Shown here one piece after another: positions 32,500 to 43,573 of a stretch of 64,000 nt of DNA. Each line of letters begins with the position of its first letter. The first letter of the stretch is position 1. Origin of the DNA: Mantis religiosa (taxonomy: Eukaryota; Arthropoda; Insecta; Mantodea; Mantidae); NCBI GenBank assembly GCA_030765055.1, contig CM060958.1, forward strand, positions 82,499,783 through 82,563,782. Direction: 5' to 3'. Under the pieces are notes generated by a model that saw only the letters and a list, made by a program, of their open reading frames with translations, was not told the origin of the DNA and made no database searches. A program made the translations under genes and the position numbers.

Positions 32500-33650
32500 G
32501 CTACAAATAATGTCTCAACGTGGTGCAGAATCATATTATCGCATCATCTCCAATGGAATCCTGCTACAAATGGTCGCCGCAACTCGGGGCTTCGAGAACA
32601 TCATTGCTTTATCACCAATGGAATCCTGCTACAGGGTATTCACCATTCTCATACATTTCATATATTGTGAGGCAAAGTATGTGTTTTTTTAAAATCTTTG
32701 AAATTGGAAATGTTTTTTTGTTTTTTTGTTTTCTGGCATGCTTTTCTAGAGATTTAAATAAAGTTTCACCAATTTCTGTGCTAGAAGTTTTGCCCTGTTT
32801 CACAATATGTGACTGTGTATGCACACTCACATTGCACACTCTGGCCATGAGTTCCTGTCTTTGTAAAAAATTGATTTGGTCAGTTTGTCAGATAACAATT
32901 CCTTAAAGAAATTGTGCACTTTAAAAATGATATTTTTGGCCTGGGAGCAGAATACTTTACCCGTAGTACCTGCACCACTGGTACAAGGATTTGAAAGTGA
33001 CATTGTTAACAGTTCACAGAACATAATGTAAACATGTGAATTTTCTGCTTATTGTCACAGTTGAACAAAGTACCTTGCACTCAACTTGCGTTGTGCACTG
33101 TTCTGAACCGAACTTCAAAGAGTACATGCATGTGCTCCTGGACTGAAGCTCCGTGGTCAGTTTTTTTATGAACTAAGTCTATGCAGTTTCTAATTACACT
33201 TTCTAATAATACTTAGTACTGCATAATGAAAAGGAATAACACTGGAGCATGATTGAAAGTTGAAGCATATCATAAGCATTAACAGGGGAATGAGGCATTT
33301 ATTCTCGAAGCGATAACTGGAGAACAATACAGCATAGAAAAATGGCCTTTGTATGGGCTGCTTCAAACATTCTTGCTGCATATACTAAAGCATATTATAA
33401 TTTAGAATTTTCAGTGGTAATTTTGGCCGTATGAAAAAGAGAAATCTCTGTTGTTCACACTTGTGCTGTGAATTCTGAACTAGACAATGCAATGCTGCAT
33501 GCCTATGATAGGACAATCGATCTAGGCAAGCCCTCCCTAGCTCCACTTCATATGCCTTCCAATACCGTATGCGTATAGCTTATGTATGCAATAAATTAGA
33601 AAGTTGAATGAGACTTGAAAAATTCAAGGCCAAAACAGGGACTTAAGGTC
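32500..33650. other. gwl intron, little recognised
   Basis: CCAATGGAATCCTGCTACA occurs twice (about 32550 and 32610). Nothing else repeated or coding recognised. Confidence 0.5.
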
Positions 33651-33653
33651 TTT

Positions 33654-33878
33654 GGCACATGCCAATGCTTAATAACACTTGAGCTATTGTGATTGGTTAA
33701 AGCATGCCTGGCTAATATTATCATTTCCTCCTCTGCATCCTTACAGGGACACATTTTCATCATTTTTATTAGAATACCATATGTTTTAGATATTTGCAGA
33801 ACTGATATTTAAATCTTCACTTTTATGTGAATAACTTGTGAAGTCATCTTCATTTTGAATGTATTTGGTCTAACTGGT
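33654..33878 (+). repeat. second copy of the 31.0-31.2 kb repeat
   Basis: GGCACATGCCAATGCTTAAT...CTTCATTTTGAATG, about 93% like 31008-31215. Confidence 0.8.
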
Positions 33879-34914
33879 AAACAAAACTTCTTTTTACAAA
33901 AGTTGTAGTCTAGTGTGATTTGAATTGAATTTACTTGTATAAATGAATTGTAGTATTTATACAATATTCAGTATTTCTAGAACTAAACAAAATGTCTGGT
34001 CTCTGAACTGTTTTGTGCTACTTGGTCGGTTTTGACTTCCTTACATTATTGGTCATTGAGTAGCCCTTTACTAACTTTTGCCCTTTGCACTCATTCCTCT
34101 CCCTCTCTCTCCTTTGTTGTCCTTTTTTCTGTATTTCATATGTTTCTAATCCATTTATATTTTGCTTTCCCTAAAAACTTACCCATATCTAAACATTATT
34201 TTCTTCTTTTCATGCCAACTTTTTATAGTTATTATTTTTCAAGTTCTAAATGAGCAGCAGAGAAGCCAGATATATTTAGAAGGAGGTTCTAGAGTGAGAG
34301 GAGAAACACTATGAGTGACAAACTGAGATACAACTAACATGGGAATAGTACAACTAGGTAGTTGGAGGAATTGTTTATGGCAGAAGAAAGAAATAAAGGA
34401 TGGAGATGGTAACAAAACATAGTAATGAGGAAAAATGATGAAGAAGAAATAGTCAAGAATGTGGACATAATTAAGAAATAAATTCAAAATATAAAAAGAA
34501 GATTAGAGAGCTTAGAGGATAGAGATGGAAGGTATGGCGTAGTAATATTGGGGTTGAAGAGAGACCAGGAACAAGGAACTATGTCACTGGTCAGAAAAAT
34601 ACAATAGAAAAACTGGAAAGTGAAGAAAAAAAGAAAGAACAAGAAGAACCTATGCATCGTGTGACAAAACAGAGTAAATGGATGACGAAATTTAGGTAAA
34701 AATAACAGAATGAAAAAGGATAGATGATTGAAACTACATAAATCAATACAAATAAGAGCAAAATGAAAGGCTAGTAGAAGGGGGAAAGTGGGGAAATAGA
34801 ATATCAGCATATAGAATAAAAATAAGTATTTCAGACAGTAGGGTGGTATTGATATTAAAATTAGACAAATGAATCAACCTTGTATACACTATTCTCCACT
34901 TATGAGTTTTTTAT
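33879..34914. other. gwl intron with strand-asymmetric, purine-rich block
   Basis: 34250-34860 is strongly purine-rich on the plus strand (many GAA/GAGAGA runs), and 34050-34250 is the opposite. It could be a decayed LINE ORF1 (coiled-coil type composition), but no frame is convincing. Confidence 0.35.
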
Positions 34915-34954
34915 GAAGACTAGTTTATAGGAACTTCTTTCCTATCCTCAGTTC
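34915..34954 (-). ncRNA. hammerhead-ribozyme-like motif with consensus CUGAGGA core
   Basis: Minus strand: GAA (34954-34952), CTGAGGA (34951-34945, an exact CUGANGA match), stem II TAGGAA/TTCCTA around AGAAG, TAAAC where GAAAC is expected, palindromic ACTAGT, GTC, then TTC (34917-34915) closing stem I. Confidence 0.5.
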
Positions 34955-35145
34955 TGTGGTCGACTGATGGTGCAACTGGTATCTGCCTCCGGTTTGGTGT
35001 TGTGCTGCCATCTGATTATCTGGTAAGTTTGATGGTGTCATCCACTGTAGGAATTTCAAAATTCATCAGGGGGTTCTGTTTCTTATTAATGAATATATTT
35101 TCCCAAATCTGCAGGTCTAGAGGTTTCTTTGCTTGTCTGAAAATC
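34915..35145 (-). pseudogene. PLE C-terminus and terminal motif (subfamily delta)
   Basis: Minus frame: PLDLQIWENIFINKKQNPLM, NFEIPTVDDTIKLTR and a stop at about 35020, matching WENIFIWKNKDRVMNFEIPPVDN of the 31 kb PLE but clearly diverged. The terminal hammerhead-like motif follows at 34954-34915. Confidence 0.75.
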
Positions 35146-35149
35146 ATAT

Positions 35150-36150
35150 CAAGCAAGAAATAGAATTGATCATGAGTGGAGAATAGTGTATACAAGATTG
35201 ACTCATTTGGTTAATTTTAATAAGAATATCAGCAGTTAGGAAGGATGAGGTTAGATTATTACATAATGGTAATTAGGAAAAAAACAAGTTTATAAGAAGC
35301 TAAAGCCATGAACCATTAGAACGAAGGGAAAGAGAAATGTAAAATGTAATACAGCTAAATAAGAGCTAAGTTTAGCAGCGGAGAGTAGAGAGAAAGAAAG
35401 TGATAGAAGGTAGTGAAAGTAAAGCAATATGAAGTTAAATAATTGATGGAAAAAAAAAGTGGAGAAAGTGAATTAAAGGAAGCGTAAACAGCACATGTCT
35501 ATTATGTCATTTGTGTAAAGTCTATGTATGGCAGAGGGCTCTCCATAAGCCATAAGGGCAGAGATCCAGTCATGGTTAGCCCAAGATGTATTATGTGTAG
35601 CACTCAATAAAACTCCCTGATTGGATCTGTGTCATATTCTATGGATAACCAGAGATGTATTTATGTGTAGTTTCAATTTTAGTTCAGTTACAATTTTTTC
35701 TGCCCATTTTCCCCATTTTTTCCCCATACTTCTTCCCTCTAAATCATATGTTTCACTCAATCATGTAGGTGTTGCGTACTTTCTTTTCTACCACATAATC
35801 CATATATTTCTTTTTCACTTCTAGTTAGTCCATTTAAGTACATTGATCCCGTTTTTGTCCATGCTAATCTTCTTTCAGTTTACTACATTGATCTCTTCCC
35901 CACTCTCCTTTTCTAGTAGGTATAATAAAATTTGTGTCATTTTTTTTCTGGAATTATAAATATTCTAAGTTGCACATTACACATTTCCAAGTGTATAATC
36001 CAATGGATGAAGTTAAAGTGTGTAATTATGTAGTTTTTTCACTGCAAACCTATCTTCTTTGGCTGTACAGCCCTTGTAGCTTAGCCTTGGTCTCCGTGCA
36101 AGGGCTTGTCACTATGGCTAAAATTCCATGGATTTGGATCAAGACATGTG
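35150..36150. other. gwl intron; possible decayed LINE fragment on the minus strand
   Basis: 35560-35930 minus reading has scattered LINE-like segments (WGKWAEKIVTEL) reminiscent of LINE D C-termini, too broken to call. The rest is featureless. Confidence 0.3.
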
Positions 36151-36153
36151 GTA

Positions 36154-36307
36154 GAGTAGCCGTACTTCCATAAAGTCACTGATGGCAATTCCAGTGTGTG
36201 AGCTGTCCAGCTGTCACATGCACAAACCTGTATGTGCAAAAGTCAGTGTGTTGTTGGTTATGGACAAGTAAAGTACTGTACAGGACTTTCTGGAAGTACG
36301 CCTACTC
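36154..36307. mobile_element. 154-bp TA-flanked MITE
   Basis: Near-perfect 24-bp terminal inverted repeats: left GAGTAGCCGTACTTCCATAA, right reversed GAGTAGGCGTACTTCCAGAA. TA at 36152-36153 and 36308-36309. No coding capacity; shape of a Tc1/mariner-derived MITE. Confidence 0.8.
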
Positions 36308-36644
36308 TACATTGTTCTTGGTTTAATTGCATGAGATATTAATTCTAGACTTTTCCATTTTCATATGGAATTGTGTTAACTGGGTTTGTTTCATTTTTAC
36401 GTTAATTATATTTGATTAAATGTCTTTCATTTTTATGTTATAAAACCTTCAAAATTGTGATTTATTATTTAAAAATCATCCAAGATCTTGACATAGTCAT
36501 AAGCGTTACATTTAATTTAAGGTGTACAGTCTAATATTTGAACATTTCTACACCACATGTATTATCTATTCTGTTCTATCTATTAGAGTAATCAATAATG
36601 TCCACAAAAGACTTTTTCCTCCATAGAAATTAATTGTTCTTTCA

Positions 36645-36865
36645 CACTAGCCATGTGTAAGACGAATAATGGAAAGGTAGAGCCAGACTGAAAAATTCAA
36701 TGTCATAGCCGGAATTTGAACCACAGATCTTCTGGTTTCTGTCCAGCTGCTCTTAACCATTGGGCTACTATGGCAACATGCCGGCATGACATTAAATTCT
36801 CCAACTACTCGTGTTTTTCCCAGTAAACCACTAGGAGTTCTCATAAACACATGAGAGAACTACCT
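36645..36865 (-). repeat. SINE family 1 copy
   Basis: Minus strand carries GTAGCCCAATGGTTAAGAGC (A box) and GGTTCAAATTCC (B box), followed by TTGAATTTTTCAGTCTGGCT. Upstream of the tRNA-like core lies the constant segment CCTAGTGGTTTACTGGG-AAAA. Confidence 0.75.
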
Positions 36866-36897
36866 TAATGCCGACTTACATGCTCTAAGTACTTTAA

Positions 36898-37018
36898 GTT
36901 TTTTTTTTGTTGTTGTTGTAATTTTACATCCTCCAATGTTAAGTTATATCGGACGATGAATGGAATGGGTGAAATGATGCTCAAATGAGCTTGGGCCCCA
37001 TAGAGCTTAGAGTTACCT
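36898..37018 (-). repeat. SINE family 2 fragment with T tail
   Basis: Starts with TTTTTTTTTGTTGTTGTTG (tail on the minus strand), then the GGACGATGAATGGAATGGGT segment shared with 37.92 and 61.62 kb. Truncated before its tRNA-like head. Confidence 0.75.
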
Positions 37019-37370
37019 GACATAATGGAAAATTAGAGCCAGACTGAAAAATTCAATGCCACAGTCAGGATTTGAACCATGGATCTTCCGGTCTCCGTCT
37101 GGCTGCTCCTAACCATTGAGCTACTGTGCCAACATGGCAGCATGACATTAAATTAAGGTAGTTGTCTCATATGTTTATACGAACTCCTAGTGGTTTACTG
37201 GGAAAAACATGAGTCAGTTGGAGAATTAAATGTCATGCTGGCATGTTGCCATAGTAGCTCAATAGTTAAGAGCAGCTGGACGGAGACCAGAAGATCCATG
37301 GCTCAAATCCCAGATATGGCATTGCATTTTGCAATCTGACTCTAACGTTCCATTATTCTCCATAATTTGC
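37019..37370. repeat. inverted pair of SINE family 1 copies
   Basis: Minus copy 37019-37145 (GATTTGAACCATGGATCTTC as B box) and plus copy about 37146-37340 (GTAGCTCAATAGTTAAGAGC ... GGCTCAAATCCC) meet near ATGACATTAAATT. Confidence 0.75.
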
Positions 37371-37918
37371 ATAAGTCCATCTGTTCAGTTTCTAGAAACA
37401 TGTAAATGAAAAAATTACAAGAAAGTGTCAATATTTTCTCATGAATAAATGTGAAAATTAACATGCACATAATTGAATACAGATAGGAAAATAATATGGC
37501 ATTTTTAATAATTAGTATCATAAATTAAAAAAGAATAGGCATTTCATGACTTAACATTTTTTATTCCAGCTTGCAAGTGGCTTGAAACCCTCCATATCAG
37601 AGTCATCAGCATCAGTATCTCTGCTGCCACTATCAGTGCAGATAATGAATCTACCAACAAGAGAATCATTCAGGTTATTCAACTCCTGAAACAAAACCTC
37701 CTCTTTTAGAATTTCTCCATGCATCATTTTTCAGGAATCAGCTGTCCCATGCTCTTGTCTGCAACAGAGTGTTATCATAACAACTGGGCTCTTTTAGCTT
37801 CAATTTACAAAGTCAAAATCAAATGACACATGATTTTGTAAAATGTAATTTTGAAGCTAGGTAAATCTGGGTCATTGTTTATTTGTTGCAGCACTTTATC
37901 TTTAGTAGTTTTTATTTT
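37371..37918. other. gwl intron, no recognised content
   Basis: No ORF or repeat recognised. Confidence 0.5.
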
Positions 37919-38150
37919 AATTTACGTCCGCCCCAACGTTATGTTATATCGGATGGTGAATGAATTGGGTGAAATGACGCTCAAATGAGCTCAGGGTTCA
38001 TGGAGCCTAGAGTTACCCAACATTTGTCTTGGAGGATAAGGGAAACCCCCGGAAAAACCTTATCTAGGTAACTCACCCTGACCGAGATTCGAACTTGGGA
38101 CCTCTTGAACGTGAGGCAGACATGCTACCATCTACGCTACCGAGGCGGGC
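37919..38150 (-). repeat. SINE family 2, complete tRNA-like head
   Basis: Minus strand starts GCCCGCCTCGGTAGCGTAGA (A box GGTAGCGTAGATGG), then TCTGCCTCACGTTCAAGAGG and AGTTCGAATCTCGG (B box), a CCGGGGGTTTCCC body and TTAATTTACGT end. A second copy with a 54-base tail lies at 61569-61854. Confidence 0.85.
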
Positions 38151-38450
38151 TATCTTTTGTAGGTGGTTTGTTTCTCAAAAATAAATTGTACACTGTTATA
38201 GAAATTGCTGTTTTTGCACATTTTACTTCATACGTTTCCTTTCTTTCCAAGATGTTGATACTTTCCTGTCACTAATTTTTCCTTCGAATACTATGTATAT
38301 TCATATCCGAAACTATAAATTTTGACTTTGGCTTTACTACCTCCTTTATTGCAAATGTTGGATACTTTTTACAAAACTCCAAAGACTTATTTAAAATAAT
38401 TGTTTTCTTGCCGCTGGTTTAAAGGCTTGCCTAGGTTATGCTTAACATAC

Positions 38451-38917
38451 TGTCACGCAGATGGCGAACTCACGTTGACGATCGATAATGCAGACTGGCG
38501 GTGGTGGCGGAGGGGACGCAAGGGGTGGCACCTCCTACCGCGCGAAGGTGCTCGAAGGCTCCAGAATGATTTCCCCCTCCATAATGGAAGAATCCAGAGG
38601 TTTCGGGGCGACCGATACAAGCGAGGCGACGGTTAGTTCAGTGGAGGACGTTGCGGTGTGCGGACGTGTAGTGAGTTGAGTGAGTGACCGTGAGCCGGGC
38701 GGACGTGTAGTCAAGTGGAACGGACGGGTAAAGACGAACTGGCAAGGTTGAATGGTGTAAATTAAATTGTAATTGTGTACGTGCATCGGAACGATAACGG
38801 ACAAACTGGTAAATCGTAATTGTGTATAGTAAACTGTAATTGGAATAAGGTGGAAATAAAGAACATTGTTGAGTTTGTGTAATTGGACTTTTCATTTCAC
38901 GAGCCCACAAAGTCACA
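38451..38917 (+). repeat. 5' LTR
   Basis: 467 bp, TG/CA ends, contains an AATAAAG polyadenylation-like signal near 38856. Confidence 0.95.
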
Positions 38918-38945
38918 ATTGGTGTCAGGAGTGCGACATAACACA

Positions 38946-39404
38946 ATGGAGGCAGCATTAGAAAAGATTTTAGCGGAACTGAAAGAAATGAAGACGGCAA
39001 ATGAAAACCTCGCTGCAAAAACAGAAGCGGCAAATAACAGCCTGGCCGCGAAGCTGGAGACTACAAATGACAACCTGGCCGCGGAACTGAAACAAATGAA
39101 GACGGCCAACGACAACATCACTGGGAAGATGGAAGAAATGAAGGCCGAATTAACAACAAAAATAGAAGCGGCAAATAACAACCTGGCCGCAAAGCTGGAA
39201 GAAATGAAGACGGCTAACGATAACCTCACGGAGAAGATGGAAGAAATGAAGGTTGCGAACGAGGCCTTCGCCGCCAAGTTTGAGGAACGGTTGGTCGGCG
39301 TGAGGGATGACGTCATGAATCTGGATAAGCGGATGGGTCAAGTAGACGACCGCCTTAATGATTTAGAGGAAAAGGCCGACAACATCGCCAAACCCCTCAC
39401 CCGC
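38946..39404 (+). pseudogene. gypsy gag N-terminal coiled coil
   Basis: Starts MEAALEKILAELKEMKTANE and runs about 150 residues of repeated blocks of the form xxNLAAK(L/M/T)E(E/A/T) and MKTAND-NLT-KMEEMK, a long continuous coiled coil. No CCHC knuckle or capsid region follows; at about 39385 the frame passes into pol sequence (KAD then NIAKPLTRL). The related minus element at 19 kb has a shorter version with fewer blocks, indicating repeat-number change in this domain. Confidence 0.8.
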
Positions 39405-40390
39405 CTAAGAGGAACACCGACCTTATGTGTGGACGGAGGACACCGAAGACGCTTTCCAGCACCTGAAGGAAACCCTGTGCAGTGCTCCAATTTTGGGTCT
39501 CCCACAACCAGGTGGCGCCTTCATTGTGGACACCGACGCTAGCGACCATTGCATTGGAGGTGTCCTATCGCAGATCCAGGACGGCCATGAGCGGGTGATA
39601 GCCTACTACAGCAAGACGCTATCCAAGGCAGAGAAGAACTACTGCGTCACCCGACGGGAGTTACTGGCGGTAGTAAAGGCATTGGAGCACTTCCACAAGT
39701 ATCTGTACGGTCAGCCATTCCACCTGAGGACTGACCATTCCGCCCTAACCTGGCTATTGAGCTTTAAGAACCTGGAAGGCCAGACAGCACGTTGGGTCCA
39801 GAGGCTGCAGGAGTACGACTTCACCTCGGAACATCGTAGAGGGAAGAGCCACGGTAACGCTGACGCCATGTCCCGAAGACCCTGTCCAGAAGAGTGCGGC
39901 CAGTGCACAAGAGTGGAAGAGAAGGAGCGTGCCGCAGCAGTCCGAGTAGTTGTGGCAGTGCCTGCTGAAGGCTGGGATAGCGCAGGCCTGAGGAGGGAGC
40001 AGCTGGTGGATGCAGACTTGGGGCCACTCTTAAGGGAAGTGGAGGCAGGGACGAGACCAACCTGGGAGGACATCGCACCGAGGAGCGCCACCTACAAGTC
40101 ATACTGGGCCCAATGGGACTCGTTGAAGACCAGAGAGGGCGTGCTGTTCTGGGTATGGGAACAACCCGATGGGAAGACGCAGAGAGAACAGTTGGTACTT
40201 CCCCGGAGTAAGGTACCGGAAGTCTTGGAAGAAGTGCACGCTGGTACTTCAGGAGGACACCTGGGAGCGAACCGAACGATTGACAAACTTCGGCAGCGCT
40301 ACTACTGGCTGAGACTCCGAGCAGATGCTGGTGGTGCACCTGGATCGTCTAGCCTGCTACGATGGTGCTGTTCGGGACGACCAGCTTTGA
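39385..40390 (+). pseudogene. gypsy pol: RT connection, RNase H, integrase zinc finger
   Basis: From NIAKPLTRL, a 2-nt loss shifts frame, then PYVWTEDTEDAFQHLKETLC and the RNase H FIVDTDASDHCIGGVLSQI (first Asp), YSKTLSKAEKNYCVTRRELL (Glu), FHLRTDHSALTWLL (Asp), and GKSHGNADAMSRR end. Integrase H2C2-type start HAGTSGGHLGANRTIDKLRQ at about 40240. It then jumps to the last pol residues (VVHLDRLACYDGAVRDDQL and a stop at 40389). An open frame runs 39427-40590, reading through into the 3' LTR. Confidence 0.9.
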
Positions 40391-40401
40391 GGAGGGAGCA
40401 G

Positions 40402-40871
40402 TGTCACGCAGATGGCGAACTCGCGTTGACGATCGATAATGCGGACTGGCGGTGGTGGCGGAGGGGACGCAAGGGATGGCACCTCCTCCTACTGCGCGAA
40501 GGTGCTCGAAGGCTCCAGAATGATTTCCCCCTCCATAATGGAAGAATCCAGAGGTTTCGGGGCGATCGATACAAGCGAGGCGACGGTTAGTTCAGTGGAG
40601 GACGTCGCGGTGTGCGGATGTGTAGTGAGTTGAGTGAGTGACCGTGAGCCGGGCGGACGTGTAGTCGAGTGGAACGGACGGGTAAAGACGAACTGGCAAG
40701 GTTGAATGGTGTAAATTAAATTGTAATTGTGTACGTGCATCGGAACGGTAACGGACAAACTGGTAAATCGTAATTGTGTATAGTAAACTTTAATTGGAAT
40801 AAGGTGGAAATAAAGAACATTGTTGAGTTTGTGTAATTGGACTTTTCATTTCACGAGCCCACAAAGTCACA
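40402..40871 (+). repeat. 3' LTR
   Basis: 470 bp, nearly identical to the 5' LTR. Confidence 0.95.
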
Positions 40872-40875
40872 ATAC

Positions 40876-41343
40876 TGTCTCTATAGAAATAAAAGCATAA
40901 GGTTTGTTAGATGCAGCTATGATAACGTGCAACTGCTCATGTCTTGCCTTGCATAAACAATAGCTGAAAAAAGCTAACTCATCTTTGGGATTAGAGTGCA
41001 TTAATTTGCAGTGTAAATTCAGTTATATTTAATCAGCTTTAATTAAATTGAATTCAAGTATCGTTTAATGTGAGATGTTAGTGAGATGTTATTTATTACT
41101 AGAGGTAGTGGTTTAACTCCAGTAGTAAACCAGGTCAGCCGCAATAGGGGTATATAAATGTGCTAACAAACTGTTTTAATAAAACAGTATGTAAATTATG
41201 TCACCATTTTCAGAATCATTCAGTAGAAGTAGATGTATAACAAAACACATTTTGAGTAATAAGGTAAAATAAATTACTTTTGCAATACAAAGTAAATGCC
41301 TACTCTTCAATTGTTCAACTTATTACATTGTATAACAACATAT
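40876..41343. other. gwl intron, no recognised content
   Basis: No repeats or coding seen. Confidence 0.5.
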
Positions 41344-41592
41344 TGTAACTTTGTGGGTTCGTAGAATTAAAAGGCCGAGTTGCAGAAATTAAAAATCTCC
41401 TTTATTTCCGTAGAGATACTGTTCAATTCTCACGTAACATTACATCACATAATAACACAATCTTCCAAGGTCGATGACAATAACAAACCGTGACAGCTGA
41501 TTACATTAGCTCTTGTTACAACAACACTCTTGTTACACAACTGTCTTCTCAACAACAACACACTCAGCTGTTCTCTGCTTACTCTGTTTACA
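41344..41592 (-). repeat. solo LTR-like fragment of the gypsy family
   Basis: Minus strand ends ...CTTTTAATTCTACGAACCCACAAAGTTACA, matching the conserved 3' ends of the LTRs at 18, 19, 38, 40 and 60 kb. The other border (near 41592) is uncertain and no target duplication was found. Confidence 0.6.
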
Positions 41593-42230
41593 ACTTGTGC
41601 CTAAAATTTATTGCCTGTTGCTGCGACAATATGTACATTTTAAACTTTTTGAAGGTGAATCTCCTCCTATCACTCAAGCAATATTTGTAGTTTGAAAAAG
41701 TTCTCTCGACATCAGATGATGTAACAGGTGCAAACATAAAATACTGCAGGTCATGTTGCCTTGTAAGCGCTGTTTCCTTATGTGCTTGCAAATTCTTTTT
41801 AATGTTTACTATTTTAAAATAGCCTAGGTTTTTCTCAAGTACGGTTTTTATTTTGTTTTTTATTTTATCCATGACTGGTCCAGCAGCTGCTGAGTCTATC
41901 TGTTGAGCTAGTTCTTCTATGAGCCCTATGGCATGAGGCATTTTATTACTTCTCTTTTCTAGCTGAAAAGTGGTTTTGGACAAGTCTGAAAAACTTTCTG
42001 ATGAAGAGCAAATCTTTGTGTATTTGCTTGAATTTAAGGACTGAGTGGCTTGTACTGCAGAACTATGCTTGTTAACTAACACAATAAGAATTTTAGTAAC
42101 TATGTTATAATGATCCGCATAATACAAAGCAGCATTTAGCCAGGTGCGCCATCTAGTTGTGACCGGCTGAGGAGTTAGGATGTTAGGCACCATTTCTTTA
42201 AATTTACGTTTTCTGCTTGGAGCTTTAAAA
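41588..42230 (-). pseudogene. hAT transposase, C-terminal half
   Basis: 201 open codons: MVPNILTPQPVTTRWRTWLN (the conserved TRW motif), VMDKIKNKIKTVLEKNLGYF, and the hAT dimerisation block YFMFAPVTSSDVERTFSNYK followed by YCLSDRRRFTFKKFKMYILS. Resembles the CGGBP1-like hAT-derived proteins of insects. Stop at 41588. Uninterrupted, unlike the fragment at 28 kb. Confidence 0.85.
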
Positions 42231-42351
42231 AATATCTTTTTTACATATATCGAGATTTAACTGTATTGGAAGACCACAGTGAAGCGAAAAATTATTAATT
42301 TTTAGATGAGTCATATCTATTACACATCTGCTTCACTTTCGTACCTATTTT

Positions 42352-42391
42352 GAGGACATGTTTCGCAAATCATCGTTTGCATCTACGGCTC
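42352..42391 (-). ncRNA. hammerhead-ribozyme-like motif (PLE beta)
   Basis: Minus strand: GAG, CCGTAGA, T, stem II GCAAA/TTTGC around CGATGA, GAAAC, ACATGT, C, CTC. Core has U4 to C and A6 to U. Confidence 0.4.
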
Positions 42392-42419
42392 TTATGCGAC
42401 TAAAGCTTGATCCAGTGAT

Positions 42420-43573
42420 GTGGGTAATTCTGCAGTTGTTGCTGCCATCTGTTGATTTAGTGATGAACTTAAATGTGGGATTCTCTTCTGGCGGGATTTC
42501 AAAGTTCATTAGTTGGTTTTTATGTTTTTCTATGTATATCCTCTCCCATATGACGAGTTCACTATGTTTTTGTACGTATTTTAGTAATTCTGTGCTATCT
42601 TCAATTTCATGATTTTAAGACCAGAAATGAGCTGCTATTGCGGACTTATCAATATTTTTGTATCTTAAGTGCCTGAAGTGTTCTTTCTTTCTAGTGCCTA
42701 TGTTTCTTTTTGTCCTCCCTATGTAAATTTTTTCACAGTCTTTACACTTAATCTTGTAAATGCCTGACTTTTCCTCTGGTTTTATCTTATCAGTATTATT
42801 ACTGTGAAGTAGGTTTTTAATGTTGTAATTGTTTTTTGGTGCCAATGTTATATTGTATTTCTTGAATATTTTTTGGAACTTTTTTGTGGCCCAGGGGTGG
42901 TAAGTAAATTTAGCAAATCTAATTTCTTGTTTTGTTGGTGTGAGAGCTGTGATCTGTTTTAATCTCTTTTGAAGTTTGAATGATTTTAGTTTTTTATCTA
43001 CAAGGTTTTTTCCATATCCATTTTTAATTGCAGTTTTTAAGATTTGATGGTATTCGTTTTGATATTCTTGCTGGCTGAGAGGTAGATTTACTAATCTGTG
43101 TGTGAGACTGTTGATGGTTGCATGTTTGTGTGGAATTGGGTTGAAACTATTTGCTTTGATGTAATTATCTGTGTGTGTTGCTTTTCTATGGATGCCAAAT
43201 TCTAGTTTTTCATTGCTTTTTTTGATTTTAAGGTCTAAAAAAGGTAGAGTACAGTCCTCTTCAGTTTCCACTGTGAATTGTATGCTGGGTTCTTGCAGGT
43301 TGAGTAGTTTCAAAGCATCATCTATTTGTTTGTAGGGCACTATTGCAAAGATGTCATCTACGTATCTGTACCATGTTTTAAACATATGAGGGAAGGCTTT
43401 AGTTATATGTGTTTCGAAAAAGCTCATGTATAGATTGGCCAAAAATGGTGATAGCGGGCTTCCCATAGCTAGTCCTGAAATTTGTTTATAATATTTTCCA
43501 TAGAAGACAAAATAATTTTGATGTATACATATTTCAGTCATTGCCAAATATTCTTCTATTGCATTGGCATCTA
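42420..43573 (-). pseudogene. PLE reverse transcriptase (motifs B, C) and GIY-YIG endonuclease
   Basis: Minus frame from 43573: DANAIEEYLAMTEICI, FYGKYYKQISGLAMGSPLSP (RT motif B), WYRYVDDIFAIVPYKQ (catalytic YVDD, about 43375), CTLPFLDLKI, NSLTHRLVNLPLSQQEYQ, then endonuclease SGIYKIKCKDCEKIYIGRTK (about 42770-42700) and HFRHLRYKNIDKSAIAAHFW. A premature stop at 42615 replaces a Glu codon present in the plus copy (HFWSENHEIE). The N-terminal part is on the far side of Sailor (45687-46030). Confidence 0.92.

Larger units (their letters stand above)
38451..40871 (+). mobile_element. Ty3/gypsy LTR retrotransposon, recent but internally deleted (2.4 kb)
   Basis: LTRs 38451-38917 (467 bp) and 40402-40871 (470 bp) are nearly identical (a 3-bp indel and few substitutions), with TGTCACGC...AAAGTCACA ends and a 4-bp target duplication ATAC (38447-38450, 40872-40875). 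Primer binding site TTGGTGTCAGGAGTGCGA after the 5' LTR, polypurine GAGGAGGGAGCAG before the 3' LTR. The interior keeps gag coiled coil, RNase H and integrase zinc finger; RT proper, protease and integrase core are missing. Confidence 0.93.

Noticed and set aside
34250..34860. Purine-rich block as a coiled-coil LINE ORF1
   Set aside because: Composition is suggestive, but stops occur in all frames and no downstream ORF2 is adjacent.
37919..38150. tRNA gene on the minus strand
   Set aside because: Good A and B boxes, but attached to a repeated body found again at 61.6 kb, so a SINE.
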